Positions 1 through 14,300 of a DNA stretch of 64,000 nt are shown here, one piece after another (the stretch's first letter is position 1; every line of letters begins with the position of its first letter). The notes beneath the pieces are model-generated. The model did no database searches, was not told where the DNA came from, and worked only from the letters and a program-made list of their open reading frames with translations. The stretch covers positions 12,041,861 through 12,105,860 of the forward strand of contig WARS01000015.1 in the NCBI GenBank assembly GCA_008933995.1. Direction: 5' to 3'. The DNA comes from Datnioides undecimradiatus (Eukaryota; Chordata; Actinopteri; Lobotiformes; Datnioididae). Made by a program: the position numbers and the translations under genes.

Positions 1-3000
1 GAAAAGCGATGGTATCGACAGGCACTATCGTATTCAGACACCGCTGCGACAGAGCATGCAGGGGAGGACGAGGAAGAAAAGCACTGGGGGCGATCAATAA
101 GCTAGTAATGAGGGCTCAGCGCAGGATGGTCATGTGAGGGGAAATAACGTGTTGTGTAAGAGAAGGGGGAAAGAGAGACAGAGAGGTGGAGGGAGACAGA
201 GGGGAAGAATGCAGGCCATGTATGATACATAGTGGAAAAATATATGTGCATTCATACGTGTGTGCATGCGACCCACCAGTGACACATGATAGCTGCAGTA
301 TTGATTGTTGTTTTCACTGTGACCCCACAGAACCTGGCACTCACCACAGATGTACTGTACAGCAGAGTTATCACTGGTAGCCCCGAGGTACAGCAACATA
401 CATACACACAACATCTCCACAGTGAAACCCTCAAGGGCTTTGCCAGATAGTCCTACCTCAGTCACCGGCGAAGACAAGCTGACTCGGCCTGAAGTGATGG
501 CCCTGAGATTTAAGGCCCATTCATCCATCCACACAAATCAACTTAGCCCGTACATCTGTGAACAGATTTAATGGTCAGTTAAACCACATTATGCTATTTT
601 AAGAGCAAATTTAACTGTTCACTGAAAAACAGTCATTTAACTGTGAACAGTGTAGCTTTTGTGAATTATTCACAGAATTCAAGGCACGGTTTCTGAATTT
701 CTGCAAATGTTTTAAATTCAATTTGCCTCCATTGTATGGTAATGCCTAGGCAAAAAACCCCCAAAACCCTTAAAACCCCCTGCATTGCTCAGCCCAGTAT
801 CCAGAATCATTGAGATCATATTCAGTGATTGCGCATGTCATTATTTCCTTCCAATGCCAACATTCAGTGACAGTGCAGCAAATAGTCGCTTATGTAAGGC
901 AGAAAGCAAGGCAAGCAAGGACAGCTGGTTTTTTTATGTGGGGAGGATGGAGTGGTGTATTGTCTGAGACCTCCAATTAATGATCTCTTCTTCTAAGTGT
1001 AACCACAATCTTAAGTGTTTTAGGTTTCCTATTGTGACAATTGTTAATTTGCCTCAACCAAAATCTGTCCTCATAAAACCACTCTTGACTGGATCCTTGA
1101 TCCTGATCATTGAACGTGATCCAGAATTTAGCAGAATCATTCATTATCAAAGTATCTGTGAAGTCAATCTAGTTGTTCATTACAGTGTAGTGAAGATGAT
1201 AAAGAGCTTACTTTAGATTATGTTTTCATATTCAACTGATCCTTTAACAGACTGTAAAGCCATTGTTGTGAGATGGAAAATCTGTCAATAGCTGAAAGTG
1301 AAATGGAAACAGACTTGTAAATAAATAACGACTTTGTCACATATCAGTCAATCAATCTTGCTGCCCCTCTTCTTCTACAATGGCATAATCACACCCGAGT
1401 AAAGAACTGGTGCCTCTCATTTGTTTATCTTGATGAACCAACCACTAATGATCAAATAATGCTAGTCGGACAAGCACACCCATTAGCAATTGCTGATTTT
1501 CTGTTTTCAGAAATTCAGTTAAACTTTGCACAATACTTTGGATGAAATCTAGCCACTGATGGAGTGAAAAGTTTATTCAGATTTAGTACAGAATCAGTCT
1601 ATTTTAATTGATTCTTCCATTCTCTCCTCTCAGGACAGTCATAAAATCATGTAACTTTAGGTCCATATCAGTTGCTGGTATCTGAGCACAATGGCTGTTT
1701 ACTGTGAGTAGTGTGTGAATCACATTCAAGGTGTGCTGCCAACCAAAACACTAGTGTGTGTCTTAAATCGGTCGTTGGTTCAGAAGGTCATGAATCAGTC
1801 TATGGCGAATTGGATTTCAGGCACTAATTAGGTTCCTGTTTCATTAGACATTGGGACACTGATGAGGCACAGTTCCAAGGCAAAAGGAGCAATGATGTCA
1901 CATCCACAACGAAACTCCACAGAGGCAGGTAAACTAAAATGGAAAGAGTCAGTAAAATTCAGTATGTGAGTGTCAAGGTTTGATTCTCAAGGGAACCATG
2001 CAGCGTGTCACAGAGGTGTCACAGCGTGGAAAACACAGCTGCATCCAATGAAATTAATAGATAAGTCTACTTTACATAAGCTAATTGGAAAACTTTAACA
2101 ATAGTAGTACTTCAGAGGGATCCTGACAGCTCAATCATACAGTGGTTGCTTCATCATGCCGCTGAAGGAGTGCTCAGTCCTCAGAAACAAGAGACTGAGG
2201 AGAAAGTGAAAAGGTTCAGAAAATTACCTCAGTACCTTCAGGGGAAATCTGAACCTTTGTTGGTCAAAGAGTCAAATGTAATTCATTCACTGAGAGACTT
2301 TCTCTTTGGGCATTGCAAGTGTCAGAGGGGCCATCTCCAGGAGTATGCTAATAAGGGCAATAGTGATGCCTCAGCATACTGATACAGGCCACCTGTACAT
2401 CTCTGGAGGACAAGTTTAAAATAAATCATTGGCCTTATCCCCTTTTGGTCTTTACCTCTCTTAAAGTCTTCCTATGGTTCACTAGGCTTGCCTACATTAC
2501 TTGACTCTTCTAAAGTTGACTTCGGTGTGCAGGAGAGTAACTTTAATGTGAATGAAATTTTACCCATATTAAAGTAACTTTCATTATTCCAAAACATTTT
2601 GGGAGCTGAACTAGCTTGCTGTCCTCCAGGAGTTAGAATGAGCATGGTTTTGCCTCTATGCAGTCAGGGCGGTCTTAATTTGCTGTCGGGAGGGGACACT
2701 GTAATTCTGCTGCTGTGTGTTTGTTAACTTGTTCAGTTGACTGGCCGGTACACTCCTTTGGTCCAGGCTTTGGTCGTTAGCATTGTTATTATGAGCATGT
2801 TAGCATCTTTTAGCAATTTTAGCAGATTGGAATGAAGAGAAAAACTTGTTTTGTCAAATTATTCCAATGTTGCTTCCCCCAATTCAATTAAAAGCCTGAA
2901 GTAGAACCATTAGCAAAATTATGTATTAAGAGTGGCTCATATCAAGTGAAAAACCATTTGATGCAAAAAATTGCATGTAACCTATTTATAAATTAGCATG

Positions 3001-4740
3001 AAGTGGAACATGTCATTGCTGATGGAAATTACTAATATCTCCAACTCAGAAATTACAGCTGGAGCTTGATGTTGTTTTTCCGACTCGGTTGCTCACAATT
3101 ACAGTCTGAACAATACGACATGAATGCAATACACAGTCAACCTGCTAGAGTGACTTGAGACTCTCAGAATGAGCAATGAGTAATTGATTACATTTTCCAA
3201 ATGGCAACAAGATAGCTTGTTTTCTTCCCTTCCCAAGACATGTTTACATGTTTACAGAATACAGTTCAGAAAACCTAAACTAGAAGCCCTGCCTTCTAAA
3301 AGAAAAAAAAAGCACTGTCCTTACAAAAACTGAACATTACAAAATTTATAAAAAGGTATCATTTGTCACAGTGATGTTGTGTTGGATTGCATTCGATTGG
3401 ACAGGTGGTCATAATGTTGTGTCTGCCACCCACATCTTCCACATCATGTTTTGCAAATAACAGTTGTTTAGTTAAAAGTGTCTCTTGAAAGAATTTGGTG
3501 TCTTCACAGGCAGCACTGTCACAATAATGGACCTGGACTGGCACAAAACACCAGCTTGTCTCATTCAAATGAGACAAACCTGCTGAGTGAAGGAAAGTAG
3601 CGTGTCAGTTTGAATGCTGCAAGATTGGCTTTCGGATGCCTTTAAGCAATTGTTGCTGGGTTTTTTTAACCAGCCTGTTGGAGGACTTTGGAGGTCTAAT
3701 TTAATTAAAATAAGCCAGAAAGGAACAACTTTAACAATATACATGGGGTATTTTAGATTTTATATAACAGAGCCTCTTGCTGTTGTCAGTTGAGTGTTTC
3801 ACCTTTTTACCTTCAATGATCAGTTTCAATAAAGCACACACCTGTTGCCAGAGACCTTAATCCATGCTATAACTTGACTTATGGACACAGAACATTCAGG
3901 AACTATTGTTGAACATAGGTTGTGTGACATTAAACACATTAATGTGTTTCCCCTGGAAAATGTGGATATTTTGCATGCAACAAATGTCTGTATTTGTTCT
4001 AAACTGCCACAAAATACTGTATCCGAGTTCTGCTGCCTGTTTAGCTGAGTGTCTCCAGAGTAGCATAGCAGATTTCATAGGACAACATGGTGTGCATCTC
4101 ATAAAATGCACCTGCAGTGCTTCCACATTGTGCATTTCATTGCTGAAAATGCACAACCCACCAACATACACTCATATGCAGCTGTGTGCTGGCTTCTCAC
4201 AGAGTAATTAACATAATAGCAACAATAATTCAACAAAGTGTATCACTAATGATAACAAGTTTTATGATGCAGTCTTGTTAAAATAAACAGTTACTTTGAA
4301 ATGAAAATAATATGACTATATTATCAATTAGTTTGGATTTTTATACAAATATTTCAGGGGCAATGTTAAAATTTGATTATTGGAACTGAACAAATACAGC
4401 AGGAGTTGATGGGGGTGTTGTTAATTTCATAGCCATTTGGTCATAAACCAAAGGAGAAAATTAAATGTTGATATGACTTTCAGGGTTCACCAATGTGGTT
4501 ACAGATCATACTAAAGGGAACATGGAGGCATAACATTTTATGGTGACAGTAGTCATGGTATTTCACTCAAAACCACAAATGTTAAACTCATGATGGAGCG
4601 AGCGGAAAGGTCAATGGATCATCAGCGCTCATCATCTGGGAGGCATGAACACATTTAAAACTGTAGGCCAAGCCGTGTTCTAGATGTTGAGATTAGGGCT
4701 TTAATGCTTTGCGTATTTGTTTCATGTTAAGGCTGAACTA
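1..4740. other. Noncoding stretch, no gene seen
   Basis: No exon-like frame with recognisable protein content was found on either strand. The first 120 bases carry more CpG than the rest but do not form an island. The minus-strand frame at 130-534 has one short Cys-X2-Cys stretch but no complete zinc finger, so I treat it as chance. At 758-780 there are three C runs separated by A-rich spacers. That resembles telomere-like spacing but is too short to be a telomeric repeat or a four-tract quadruplex on the other strand. The rest is AT-rich, complex, single-copy-looking sequence. It could be intronic or intergenic. Confidence 0.6.
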
Positions 4741-4749
4741 GTGTACCAG

Positions 4750-5260
4750 AGAGATGAGTAGACTTGGCAATAGATTTAGGTTTTAGTTTACTGTAATGCT
4801 CAAAGGCAGAAAGAGTGAGAGCCATGTGTGAGTGTAACAGAAGCAGGGATAAGCAGGATACAATAGGCAGAAGATCCAGGGAATGACTGAGCTGGATGAA
4901 AGTCCAAGGCAGAAGAGTGTGACTGACAAAACCACAGGTTTGAAGACAGGAGTCAGATTGGAGCAGGATGTAGGAGAAACAGGATTACTACTGGGAATAC
5001 AGGCAACAAGCAAATATATTAGAACTGGTTTGAAGCTCAGACTGACAAAGCAGGTACTATGATCTGGCAAGATGGATATGGCAGGGCTGAGTCCTTGTTG
5101 GAACCTTTAATTGCAGGATGGGATGCAGCTGATGAGGCTCTGCTCCAGGTCCAGCACACCTGTCTCCACTCAGGCAGTCACACGCACGGATACACAGGCA
5201 GAGAGAGCAAAAGAGAGAGAGGGAAAGAGGCTGCCAGGCAGACGTGGTGGGCATGACAGT
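4750..5260 (-). mobile_element. Degenerate interspersed repeat (LTR-like or related teleost family)
   Basis: Read on the minus strand, this stretch is C/T-rich and full of CCTG and CTGCC words. It resembles widespread teleost repeats whose copies carry a motif about two-, three- and four-way lists of solvent-like words such as CATCAGCTGCATCCC followed by an AATTAAAG box. Those two motifs occur here around 5107-5135. The repeat explains the 95-codon minus-strand frame at 4783-5070, which is low-complexity Ser/Leu/Pro/Cys and matches no protein I know. No flanking direct repeat or paired LTR is visible, so this is a fragment or a decayed solo copy. The family assignment is from memory of repeat wording, not a search. 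The trailing (GA)-rich segment at 5201-5230 may belong to the element or be a separate simple repeat. Confidence 0.4.
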
Positions 5261-5309
5261 CACAGTACTGGGGTCACATTATGGAGCATAATGTTATCAG
5301 ACTGAGGCA

Positions 5310-8300
5310 TGTAATGCAGAATCAAAAGTTACAAGTGCATGTTCCCATTTACCCATAAACTTTTAGCTGATTGTGTGCACGTCAGTTACAAGTCAGAGAA
5401 CAATGCCAATAGAACCCCTGAGGTGGAAGATGTAAGCATGGTGAACTAGGCGAGGACAGTGTGTTGGTGTTGCTCCAGCGTTGTAGGATATGTAAATGTA
5501 ACCACAGTAAAAAATAGAAATATTTTGGATGCTTTGAATGTTTGATGTAGGCAAGATGGAACTAATTAAAACACTTCTCCTAATGTTTAATCTATATTAT
5601 TCTATTTATTTCTTTGTTCTTATTTTCATTTGGAATCAGAGTTTTACAGACTATTGTTACCGGTTGCCTTTAAGAAGTTTTGAGTGTAAACACAGAATTG
5701 TTTAACATATTGATTATTCAATAAGACTAAAATGCCTTTATAACTAAACACTATAGTCCATTCATAATAAATGAAAAGAAACATTCTGATGCAATTGTTT
5801 TTTCTTCACTGATGTACTAAACTATCACTAAACTATATGACTCCTAAACGGAGGTATCAACCAAATGTCTTCGTACTGGTACAACCATAGTTGCGATATT
5901 TCACTACATAAATAAAAATGTTGACCTACTGCTGAGTTTAGTCACAGTCACAGACTCCTCAGTCATTAGTATTCAGTGAGTGAGCACCATGTACAAAAAA
6001 CAACATACATTTACCAACAGACCAGCTGTTGGACCGATGTTACTGCTCTGTAGAGCCTGCTGCAAGCAGAGCTAGAAAAGCTCTCTCACTTCACATATCA
6101 AGAGGAAAGACATAACAGAGATACAGTGCCATAAAAAAGATGGCATACACATGTACAAGTTGTAAATTTAATCTCATGCTGCAAGTTTTGGAATGTCAGT
6201 GAGCTTGTGACAGGTAAGTATAGTTTATTTAAACAGAGGTTTTAACTGTTGTGGCTCTGAATAACATGGTATTTTGATTGATAGCAAGTAAGCAGTGAGA
6301 GTTAACAGCGTGCAAAATTTTAAAAATATGAAAAATGAGGAGTTAATAGCCATGAAATACCATATGTATAAAGTTAGAATGTGACGGATAGGTTGATAAC
6401 GTGTTGCCAGACAAATTAAAGCTATGATTACATCGACTATTATCCATCATTATTCTTTGTTGCTTGTCAGTGTAGCCTGGTCATGTTTGAGTTTTGCAGG
6501 TTTAAGTCAATAGGTGAAAGGCTTAATGTGTGGTGTGTCCTCTTTCATGTGTGCCATGTATTGCTTCTTAGGCTGTGTCAGTGCTGCAGGTATCACTATG
6601 GAAGTGCTTTTGTGGCTACATTGGTGAATAATGTCATCAAATGTACTTTGGAGAATTTAACCAATTTCATTTCTGCGTGACGAACAAAAAATAAACAACA
6701 ACCCATCATCCAAAATGTTTACTCATCAAAGCGTTTTAATGAAAGTGCCATTTCTGGTTCTGCTGTCTCTTCTTCCACTGTTTCGATGGACCCACATACA
6801 GAAATATGAAAAACAAGAGTCAATCGTCCATGTAACTCATCAAAAATACAAAATGCAGTATTGTTACGCTTGATGCTACGCAACAGTCTAAAGTCAGGAA
6901 CTTAGCTACCACAAATTGTTATTTAAAAAAAAATACAAATTGTCTTCCCACCAACAGAGACACAATCACAGCTAATCTCCCACTGAATCCTCTCTCCGGT
7001 ACTAATAGCATGGCATATCGACTTTTCATTCCCGCCCTGCTGTCTCCAGCTCCAGCGAGATGAGTCACATCAAATCAAACCCCATCAAACGTCAAGCTCA
7101 TAAATGAGTGGAGGTGTCATGAGTCAGATTCTTTATTATCAGGAAAGTATCAACTTTTTCCACCTTTCACACATCTGCACGCTCCCTCTTCCACTGGCTC
7201 CCTGACTCACATTCAACAGAACACCAGAGAGACGCCGACAGGGGTCATTCAATCATCGGGTGCAAAAAAGTCTACTGCTTCTTTTTTTTTTGTAAGCACA
7301 GATTTGATTAAGCAGTTGTAAGTGGTGGGAGTGTTTGAGTTTGAGTTTGAACCATGCTGGCGATCAAGTGTAACTGAGTGCCTACAGTTGCTAAATAAAT
7401 GTCGCCTGGAGCTGAAAACACACTACCACCACAGAGCCACAGCATGTCATATGAAAGCGTGGCAGTGTAGCGCGTCGACAGGAAGACCACTTGAATTGCA
7501 GGCGATGAAATATCATAACCCTAATCTCAACAAGTCTCTCCTCGTCCACTGAGGAGAGGACAGGAAGTAGAACTGCTACAGGAAGAGAGGAGAAGAAGAG
7601 CTCATACCACGTAATAGTAGTGAGAAATAAAAATGTAAACAAAACAGACGTTTTTCTCTGGAAAAAAGTGTTGTTTTTTTTTTACTGTGGTGGCAAAACT
7701 GGAAATTGGACTGTGGCGTGAGATGTCGCAGAATGGTCACTAGCCACTAGTATGGAGTTACTACATAGAACATAATAGAGGCAGCTGTTTTGACGCGCAC
7801 TGTTCAGTGACAGTGCATTCTGGCCTTAAGACTTCAGGCCTCATTGACTCCCTCTCCGTATCCCCTCATTAACTGTGTTCTTCACTTTCCGGTTCATTTC
7901 TCCCTCCTCTCTAACCACTTTCCTCCATTATGAGAAGTTGTTATAAAACTCCAGAAGAGATGGCAACTAAGCTGCCACCAGCTGAAGGGAGTCACCTAAT
8001 GCTAGCATTACAGGGCAGTGAGCTTGACATACAGTGAAAATTGTGACTGTTGAAAGTGAATAAGAAACACTCAAAGTCTTTAAGTGGAAAGTTGCTTTAC
8101 ATTGTAATAATAAACACCATCATCCACATATGCCATCAGCACCAACCACCTCCATACTTTCTGTACACTACTTACGACTTTGCTTAGTAGAGAGGGAAAT
8201 CTGCAAAAGGTCACTTATCAAGAAATTGCAAATACATGCTATTTCAAGCACTTGAACAAGTGGGCAGTGTTTCTGACAGTCTCTTCTAGCAGGCATCTTT

Positions 8301-10560
8301 TCAGACAACAGATTCCATCAAAAGCTGAATCAAAGTCACATGTCCAGTGTCCAAGATATATATATATATATATAGCTAATTGCTAACGGGCAGGCCAGGC
8401 TTTAAATGTAACAAAAATCATCAATATGACATAGTTGTCCATTATCTGCATATGCATGTAGAATGTCACTCTAACTACACACTCTGACTGCACTGTGCAG
8501 AAAGAAAAGTGGTTAAGATGGAGCAGCTGGGGACGGCTGTTCTAGGACATGCATGCTTTGAAGTCGCTACTTTAATGCAGGGGTTGATTTGCACTCAAAT
8601 GGTGTCGGTGTGGCCTAACACTGAAAACAATGGGTGCAGGTGTTTTGATGCAACTCATTTGCAGATGTTGTGTTGCCTCTAAGTGCTCATTCATTTTTGT
8701 AGAGTGAGTTAATTGTTCAATTCATGGTTTGTACAATGTTAATACCAGACAGATAGCACACCCCAAACTAGGAGGGATATCTCTACTATCTAGCCTGCAT
8801 TTGTAAAAAGCACTTAGATGTACTTAACAGGCCTATTTGTGTGTTATGGCAGCACTGATGAAATTGATCTTCTACTTTAACTGATACCTGTTACATATGT
8901 GTGGTGAGTAAGTGGTTTACAAATATTATGTGCACATATAAATATTCACCCCTCTTCTGACAGAGGGTATGTTGACCAGCAGGCAGAATCAGGACTGGGA
9001 TCTGATTCTTAGATGAACATAGTTCAGAAGTGTTTGTTTACATATAAATTGAACCTTCTAATTGAAAAACTGCTTAACAAACATTTTGTGCATTAAACAT
9101 ATAAAACTGTTTGGGGCACTGAGATTTTGCTCTTTTGAACTGATCCCTCTGTGTGAGTTATTTAACCACAGAGCATTGATTTCCTCTAGGAGTATGTGCA
9201 GTATTTAGTGCCTAGAGAAAGAGGGGACTGGGTTTTTGACATTATTAACAAATGTGGATTGTGCACAGAAATTGACTGATAAATTGTTACCTGACAGGTC
9301 AGTTCAGTCTTTTTAGAAAGAGGTGAAAGGGACAGGGAATATGGGAGAAAAATGTATCAGTCGAGCTTCACCCCAAATTATGAAACTGCTTCGAATTCTG
9401 AACCAGAGCCAAATAATTCACACAGAGTGCAGCGAGTGTGAAGGGGTTTCTCTCAGTGACTCTTGGGCAAGACATAACAACAACTCACGCAGGTACAAAA
9501 ATACATGTTGACCCAGGGACACAAGGATTTATTCATTGAAATCCTTCAGCAATTCTTGAAATTTTACTACATATTCAGCCAGGAATTGTAGGAATGGGAG
9601 TATACAAGGCACTCATGTGAAGAGGGCTTACAAAGAAGAATGAATAGCTGAAGATGCAAGGAGGGGTTTTGTGTTACACCCTTGCATTTACCATTCAACA
9701 AGATGTTAAGGACCAAATGCTTTTTATAGTACCTTTAACCTCACTGTGACTTTCTAATAAGCTAACAATACTTCAAGGTAACACATAAAAAAAGTTAACA
9801 CTTTGCACATTTCTTTTTCTAATTTAAGCTGTAAACGCAACACTGATGCTTTTGTACACTACTAGCAGATACAAAGCAATATTGCATTCATGTGTCTCAC
9901 AAGTTAATAAATGTATGTCTAACAACCTCATCTTTACCGACTCCTAAGGGAAATAGCTGGCTTTTTAGCTACTAACCACTTTGCTTCTTTCCCCAGCTCA
10001 TCACTAACTGTGTCTGTCTGTCATCTGGTGCTGGGCAGGTATAGGGTACAGTGTGTTTGTCAAAGGCTTTTTGCTAAAAACAGCTGCTGCATAAAAACGA
10101 GGCCGATAGGAATTTGATGACAGAGGTGAAAGCTGAAAGCTGAAAGACTCTATGAAGCTCAGAAAAGATTTGAGTGATAAGTATCTGTGTATAAGTATCT
10201 GTGGCTTTGTCACTGAGGAACCCTTTCACATTAAAATATGCATTTGATATATTGTTAGTATGAAAATATTGATAATAGCTAATGTAAAAAAATAAAAATT
10301 GGCTTGATTTCACCATGGACAGTGACATGTGAATAGGATTTTTAATGTTAGTGTATCACCTTTACCATTTTTCCAGGTTTGCTAAGATGCCAGTATTAGT
10401 ATTTAACTGTTATATTAACAAAAATTTTGCTGGTTGGCACTCTGTTTTTTTGTACTTTTTTGAATTCACAGTGTTCAAAACCATGCTCTATGCTGGCACT
10501 GTTGTTTCAATTTAAATGTAAATTAACTCATATCATAAGCCATTTTAAAGCAATTTTCAA
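5310..10560. other. Noncoding stretch, no gene seen
   Basis: All frames are short and none resembles a known protein. Small local features are three head-to-tail copies of the hexamer GTTTGA at 7333-7350, a T run near 7675, and the (TA)n tract listed separately. At 10178-10203 the word AAGTATCTGTG occurs twice in tandem, and at 10133-10146 a short AGCTGAA unit is doubled. A phrase at 6122-6137 resembles the end of a Tc1-type transposon, but too little of it matches to call an element. Confidence 0.55.
8356..8374. repeat. (TA)n microsatellite
   Basis: Nineteen bases of uninterrupted alternating A and T. The length is probably polymorphic. No function is inferred. Confidence 0.9.
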
Positions 10561-10563
10561 CCC

Positions 10564-10580
10564 AAAAAAAAAAAAAAAAA
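10564..10580. repeat. Poly(A) tract
   Basis: A run of about 17 A followed by a G and another short A run. It could be the tail of a retroposed sequence inserted on the plus strand, but the 150 bases upstream show nothing I recognise as a SINE, LINE or processed transcript. A simple homopolymer is the safer reading. Confidence 0.8.
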
Positions 10581-10879
10581 GAAAAAACGTGTTGATGTTT
10601 ACGAAGGCAACCGAATAACATGATCTCGGGACGTATAAGAGCAGCGGTAGCTAATTGAAACTATGAATCAAAGTGTGACTGAATGACATTTGCGTTTTAC
10701 TACACTGTAGCATAGGAGGATAAATTCAAAGGCACAAAGTCAGAGGGTAATGTGATACAGTTAATAATGACCTTATTATTATTCAACTTTTATATCATTA
10801 GTAACACAGGGACTGCACTGACTTTATTGAACTATTATGGTTGAAATAATACAGCAGCAGCATAAAAAGAGCATTATGC

Positions 10880-11330
10880 GGTATGCTTGTTTTTTGCATT
10901 TCACAATGTAAATGACAGGCCCGGTAATTCTGCTCTCTTAGTCTTCGTACTTTGTATTGACTCGTGTTCTGTTGCAGTGCGCTATGCTAATGCTGTGCAA
11001 AGTTCCTTCCGCAAGCTGCTGGGGGGTTGTGATAAAGAAGCTCAGCGGTATGAGGGGTGCTTGGGTTTTTCTGCTCTGTTGATTAACCAGAATGTTGTTC
11101 TGTTAACTAACCTCAAGTAAATGGCAAGCGTTCTCTTGTGCCCTCTTTTGCTGTACTGTCTCGCTGAGAATAATCCGCTATTATACATCTGTAAAAAATG
11201 CATGCCATGTGCCAAGCCGGAGGCTCTCAGAAGCGGCTGCCATCATATCCCACTTGATCTAAGTCGGTAATTCACCTAAATTTGCAATTTTCATTGGCAA
11301 ATAGTCTATCTGATTGGCGTTTAGAAACAT
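10880..11330. promoter_or_regulatory. Candidate conserved noncoding block
   Basis: A high-complexity stretch, richer in G+C and CpG than its surroundings, with a POU octamer-like ATGCTAAT at 10984-10991. There are further TAAT and AATTG cores towards 11330. The sequence CTGTTGCAG just before 10977 resembles a splice acceptor, but no matching donor or recognisable peptide follows. The 77-codon frame at 10887-11120 has no family resemblance. Calling this block regulatory rests on texture alone, with no alignment. Confidence 0.2.
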
Positions 11331-11339
11331 TTTGTTTGA

Positions 11340-14300
11340 GACGAAGTATTTTAAAGTCCCATTTGGTCAACCATTTAGGATATGGAACTCAGCGAATCGA
11401 AGTCTGATATGCTTAAAAAATATATGAACTGAATATTAGTCCTAATGGGAGGCTAAATTACATAGCCAAGAGTTTAATGTTCTTAAATGCTGCCTTGTCA
11501 GATTGTTGAAGTTTCAATTTGGATTTTAAACAGCCCAAAGTTTCTTAAAGCAGAACTCTTTAACATTTTCATACTAACAATGGCTCAAATATTGCAAAAG
11601 GGGTCACCCATAGTGACGAATACAGCAAGCATTATCGCCAGACTGTACATTTCCCTTAAGCTTTGCAGAAGTCTTTCATTCATGTATATTTTTATCATTG
11701 TTTTCTTTTTCTTGCTCCCAAATTTAAGACTCAAAATTCAGAGCTTTATAAATCCCAGCAGCATTTTTTCCATCTGCAGCAGCCAGTAGGTTTAATTTAA
11801 AGAGCTTGAATAAATCCAGTGTGTTCAACCTGTCTAGTGACAGGCAGACAAAGTTAGCTATATTTTTGCCATCACAACTTCATGAAGTGATAAGTAAATG
11901 TTGTTTCATTTGTTGAAGAAATACTCAATGACTCAGGATCAATCAGCAGCCCCGCAGGATTTTATTGAAGCCGTACACAACCTCAACAAAGTCTCAATCC
12001 CCAGCAAACAGTCCCCCAAGTCCTGCACTCATGCTACTTTTATCCTTGTTCCACACAAACCTATCTTGTCTAACTCCCTATGTGTGTGTATGTGGATGTG
12101 TGTGTGCGTGAATTCCCTTATTACTTTGAAACATTTTCTTGGCACAACATATCTTTTGGTTCCTGGTTATTCAGTATTTCCCAGAATAACCTCTTGATGA
12201 CTTCTTGGTATTCAAGTGGCCAGATGTTTTCCATCTAACCCCCTAAAACAGTTCAGGTCACTTTGACCTGGCACACAGAATGAACAAATGTTCCCATAGG
12301 AGGTTACCCAGCGATGATCATATCACTTCATTGTGTCCCAACATGTTGTTGTACAATCCCAGGCCTCTCAGGCCCACACCCAGAGCCAAGACACACTTCT
12401 TGCCACCACACATTGCCCCCATGCCCCTCAGTTATTGCAGGTTTAACTTTAATATTGCATGTATGGGATTGCATTTTGCTTAAGTTGTGCCAAAATGAGC
12501 TCATGACTACTTTACATCATCATGCAAGGGAAAAAATCCTTAGGGCTAAGTTTTAGCTGTTGAGGGTTGTGATCTTTTGTTTTGCTTTTCATTATCCTCT
12601 TGAAGAATGATTAATTGGCCTGCAAATCATTTGAATTCAGCTGATGGCAGCCGCTGTCCATTTCAGGCACTCAGATAAGTGACTGCTGATTGAGGATAGA
12701 GACTGACCCCTGATCACTTGATTTGCCATGCTTCACTAAGAAAAGCAATCTCCTCATTACTGCTAAGTTGTCAGTGACATCAAAGAGGCTTTCCAGACTT
12801 TGCCTTTAAACAGAGAAAGATTCTAGTCCTGGTAATGCTAGTTTGTACTTTCATAAGGCAAAATTAGAATGAAAGCCTACTGCAAATATCTTCTTGCTCT
12901 GCTTGGAGGAAAATTCAATTTCGGATTGCACACGCATCACATCTTCCTTTGTCATTACTGTGTTCAAACATTTCTTTTGTCTTCATCTATCTCATATTCT
13001 ATGTCAGGAACGCAAACAGACAATGTGTGTACTTGATAAATATTCACCCCCGACATTTATACTTGCCTGGTTTTGTGTTATTCCGATGCAAATCTCAGCG
13101 CGGATCTGAAAATGTTTGGATCAATTGCATCATTGTCTGTTTTCAGAGCAGCTCAGGTGCAGCTTTGTATTCTCTGCCTGAGCCTTTCAGATTCCACAGA
13201 GGCTGAGTTAGTGTTAAAGCGCAGCAGCGCCATGAAGTTGTGAGCTTTTACTTGTCATTGAACCATTCTCTGAAACTACTGCTGCTCTCAGCAGGGGAAC
13301 AGAGGTAGAAAGAGGTGAGGGGAACAGTAACAGCTTTCAGTTTCATATTTGAACTATGAGCTTCGTAAACAATTCCCCCCAAGCATGGATGGTGACATTT
13401 GCACGCCATTGAGGTACGCGCAGGGCAATAAAGTGCCCCGTGTTGACCCCTTGCTTATCTCTCAGTGACCATAATGCGATGAACAGCCCTGTTTGCCATC
13501 CAAAAACAGGTTTTTTTTGGTGATTCTTACTGCCCCAGAGCACAAAATAACAAAATTATATCTGCAGGGGTTTGATGGGTTTGTTGATCATTGACCATGA
13601 GTTAATGTTGACTTTCCTGACATTTTTGGCTTCAAAAACTCAAAAAGGCTCTCTCTCTAAAACATTTTCAGTAGCCTCAAACCCTTTTGCACAGCATCCA
13701 TTTGCGAGAACTTAATGATGGTTTGTCACAACACTTGTAAAGCTGAAACAGCAAAGAGAAAAGGTGCATTAGTGTGGAATATTTTTGAGATAAACTGTAT
13801 CATCCATTGATTAGGTGTTTTTGTTGGGTTTCCACTCTAATTAGCTGGCTTATTTGTCACAGTTGCATAGTTATATCTGTTGAGGAAATGGGACTTTAAT
13901 GTTTGTGTCATTACAGGAAACTATAACTCAGGAGGTGATCACTTCTGTCAGAGCTGTCGTGAGTCACCAGCAGTGGCCCATTAGGGTAATAAATTACATA
14001 ATGCCCCTTTAGCTTACTAGTAAAAATCCTGACAGTGGCCAGAAATTTATTTTCTCCTCAGAAGGTTTTTATGATTTGAAAGTTATTTCAGTTTAAAGCC
14101 CTGTGGATCCAGCACAGTCCCACAGCCTAAATATTTCCCATTTAGCAACGTGACTTTCTCTGCACAGAGTACTTTACTGTGTCACTGTGGCCATTTAAAA
14201 AGGCCACCAAATCTTACTCATGAGTGTCGTTTGGAGCTGTGGTTTCTTCTGCTCCTCCGGGGAATAAAAACTACAATGCAAAAAGAGCTGTCCACCCACA

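Noticed and set aside
130..534. 134-codon minus-strand frame with a YICGEC stretch suggesting a C2H2 zinc finger
   Set aside because: Only the first Cys pair is present. The hydrophobic core and the His pair with normal spacing are missing, and the C-terminal half is low-complexity Leu/Pro from C/T-rich DNA.
758..780. C-run/A-run pattern resembling telomeric repeat
   Set aside because: Only three C runs of unequal spacing; too short for a telomere repeat or a four-tract quadruplex.
4783..5070. 95-codon minus-strand frame resembling a membrane protein
   Set aside because: It lies wholly in a degenerate interspersed repeat and its hydrophobicity comes from CTG/CCT-rich repeat text.
6120..6160. 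Tc1-like transposon end
   Set aside because: Only about a dozen bases resemble the family and nothing further inward matches.
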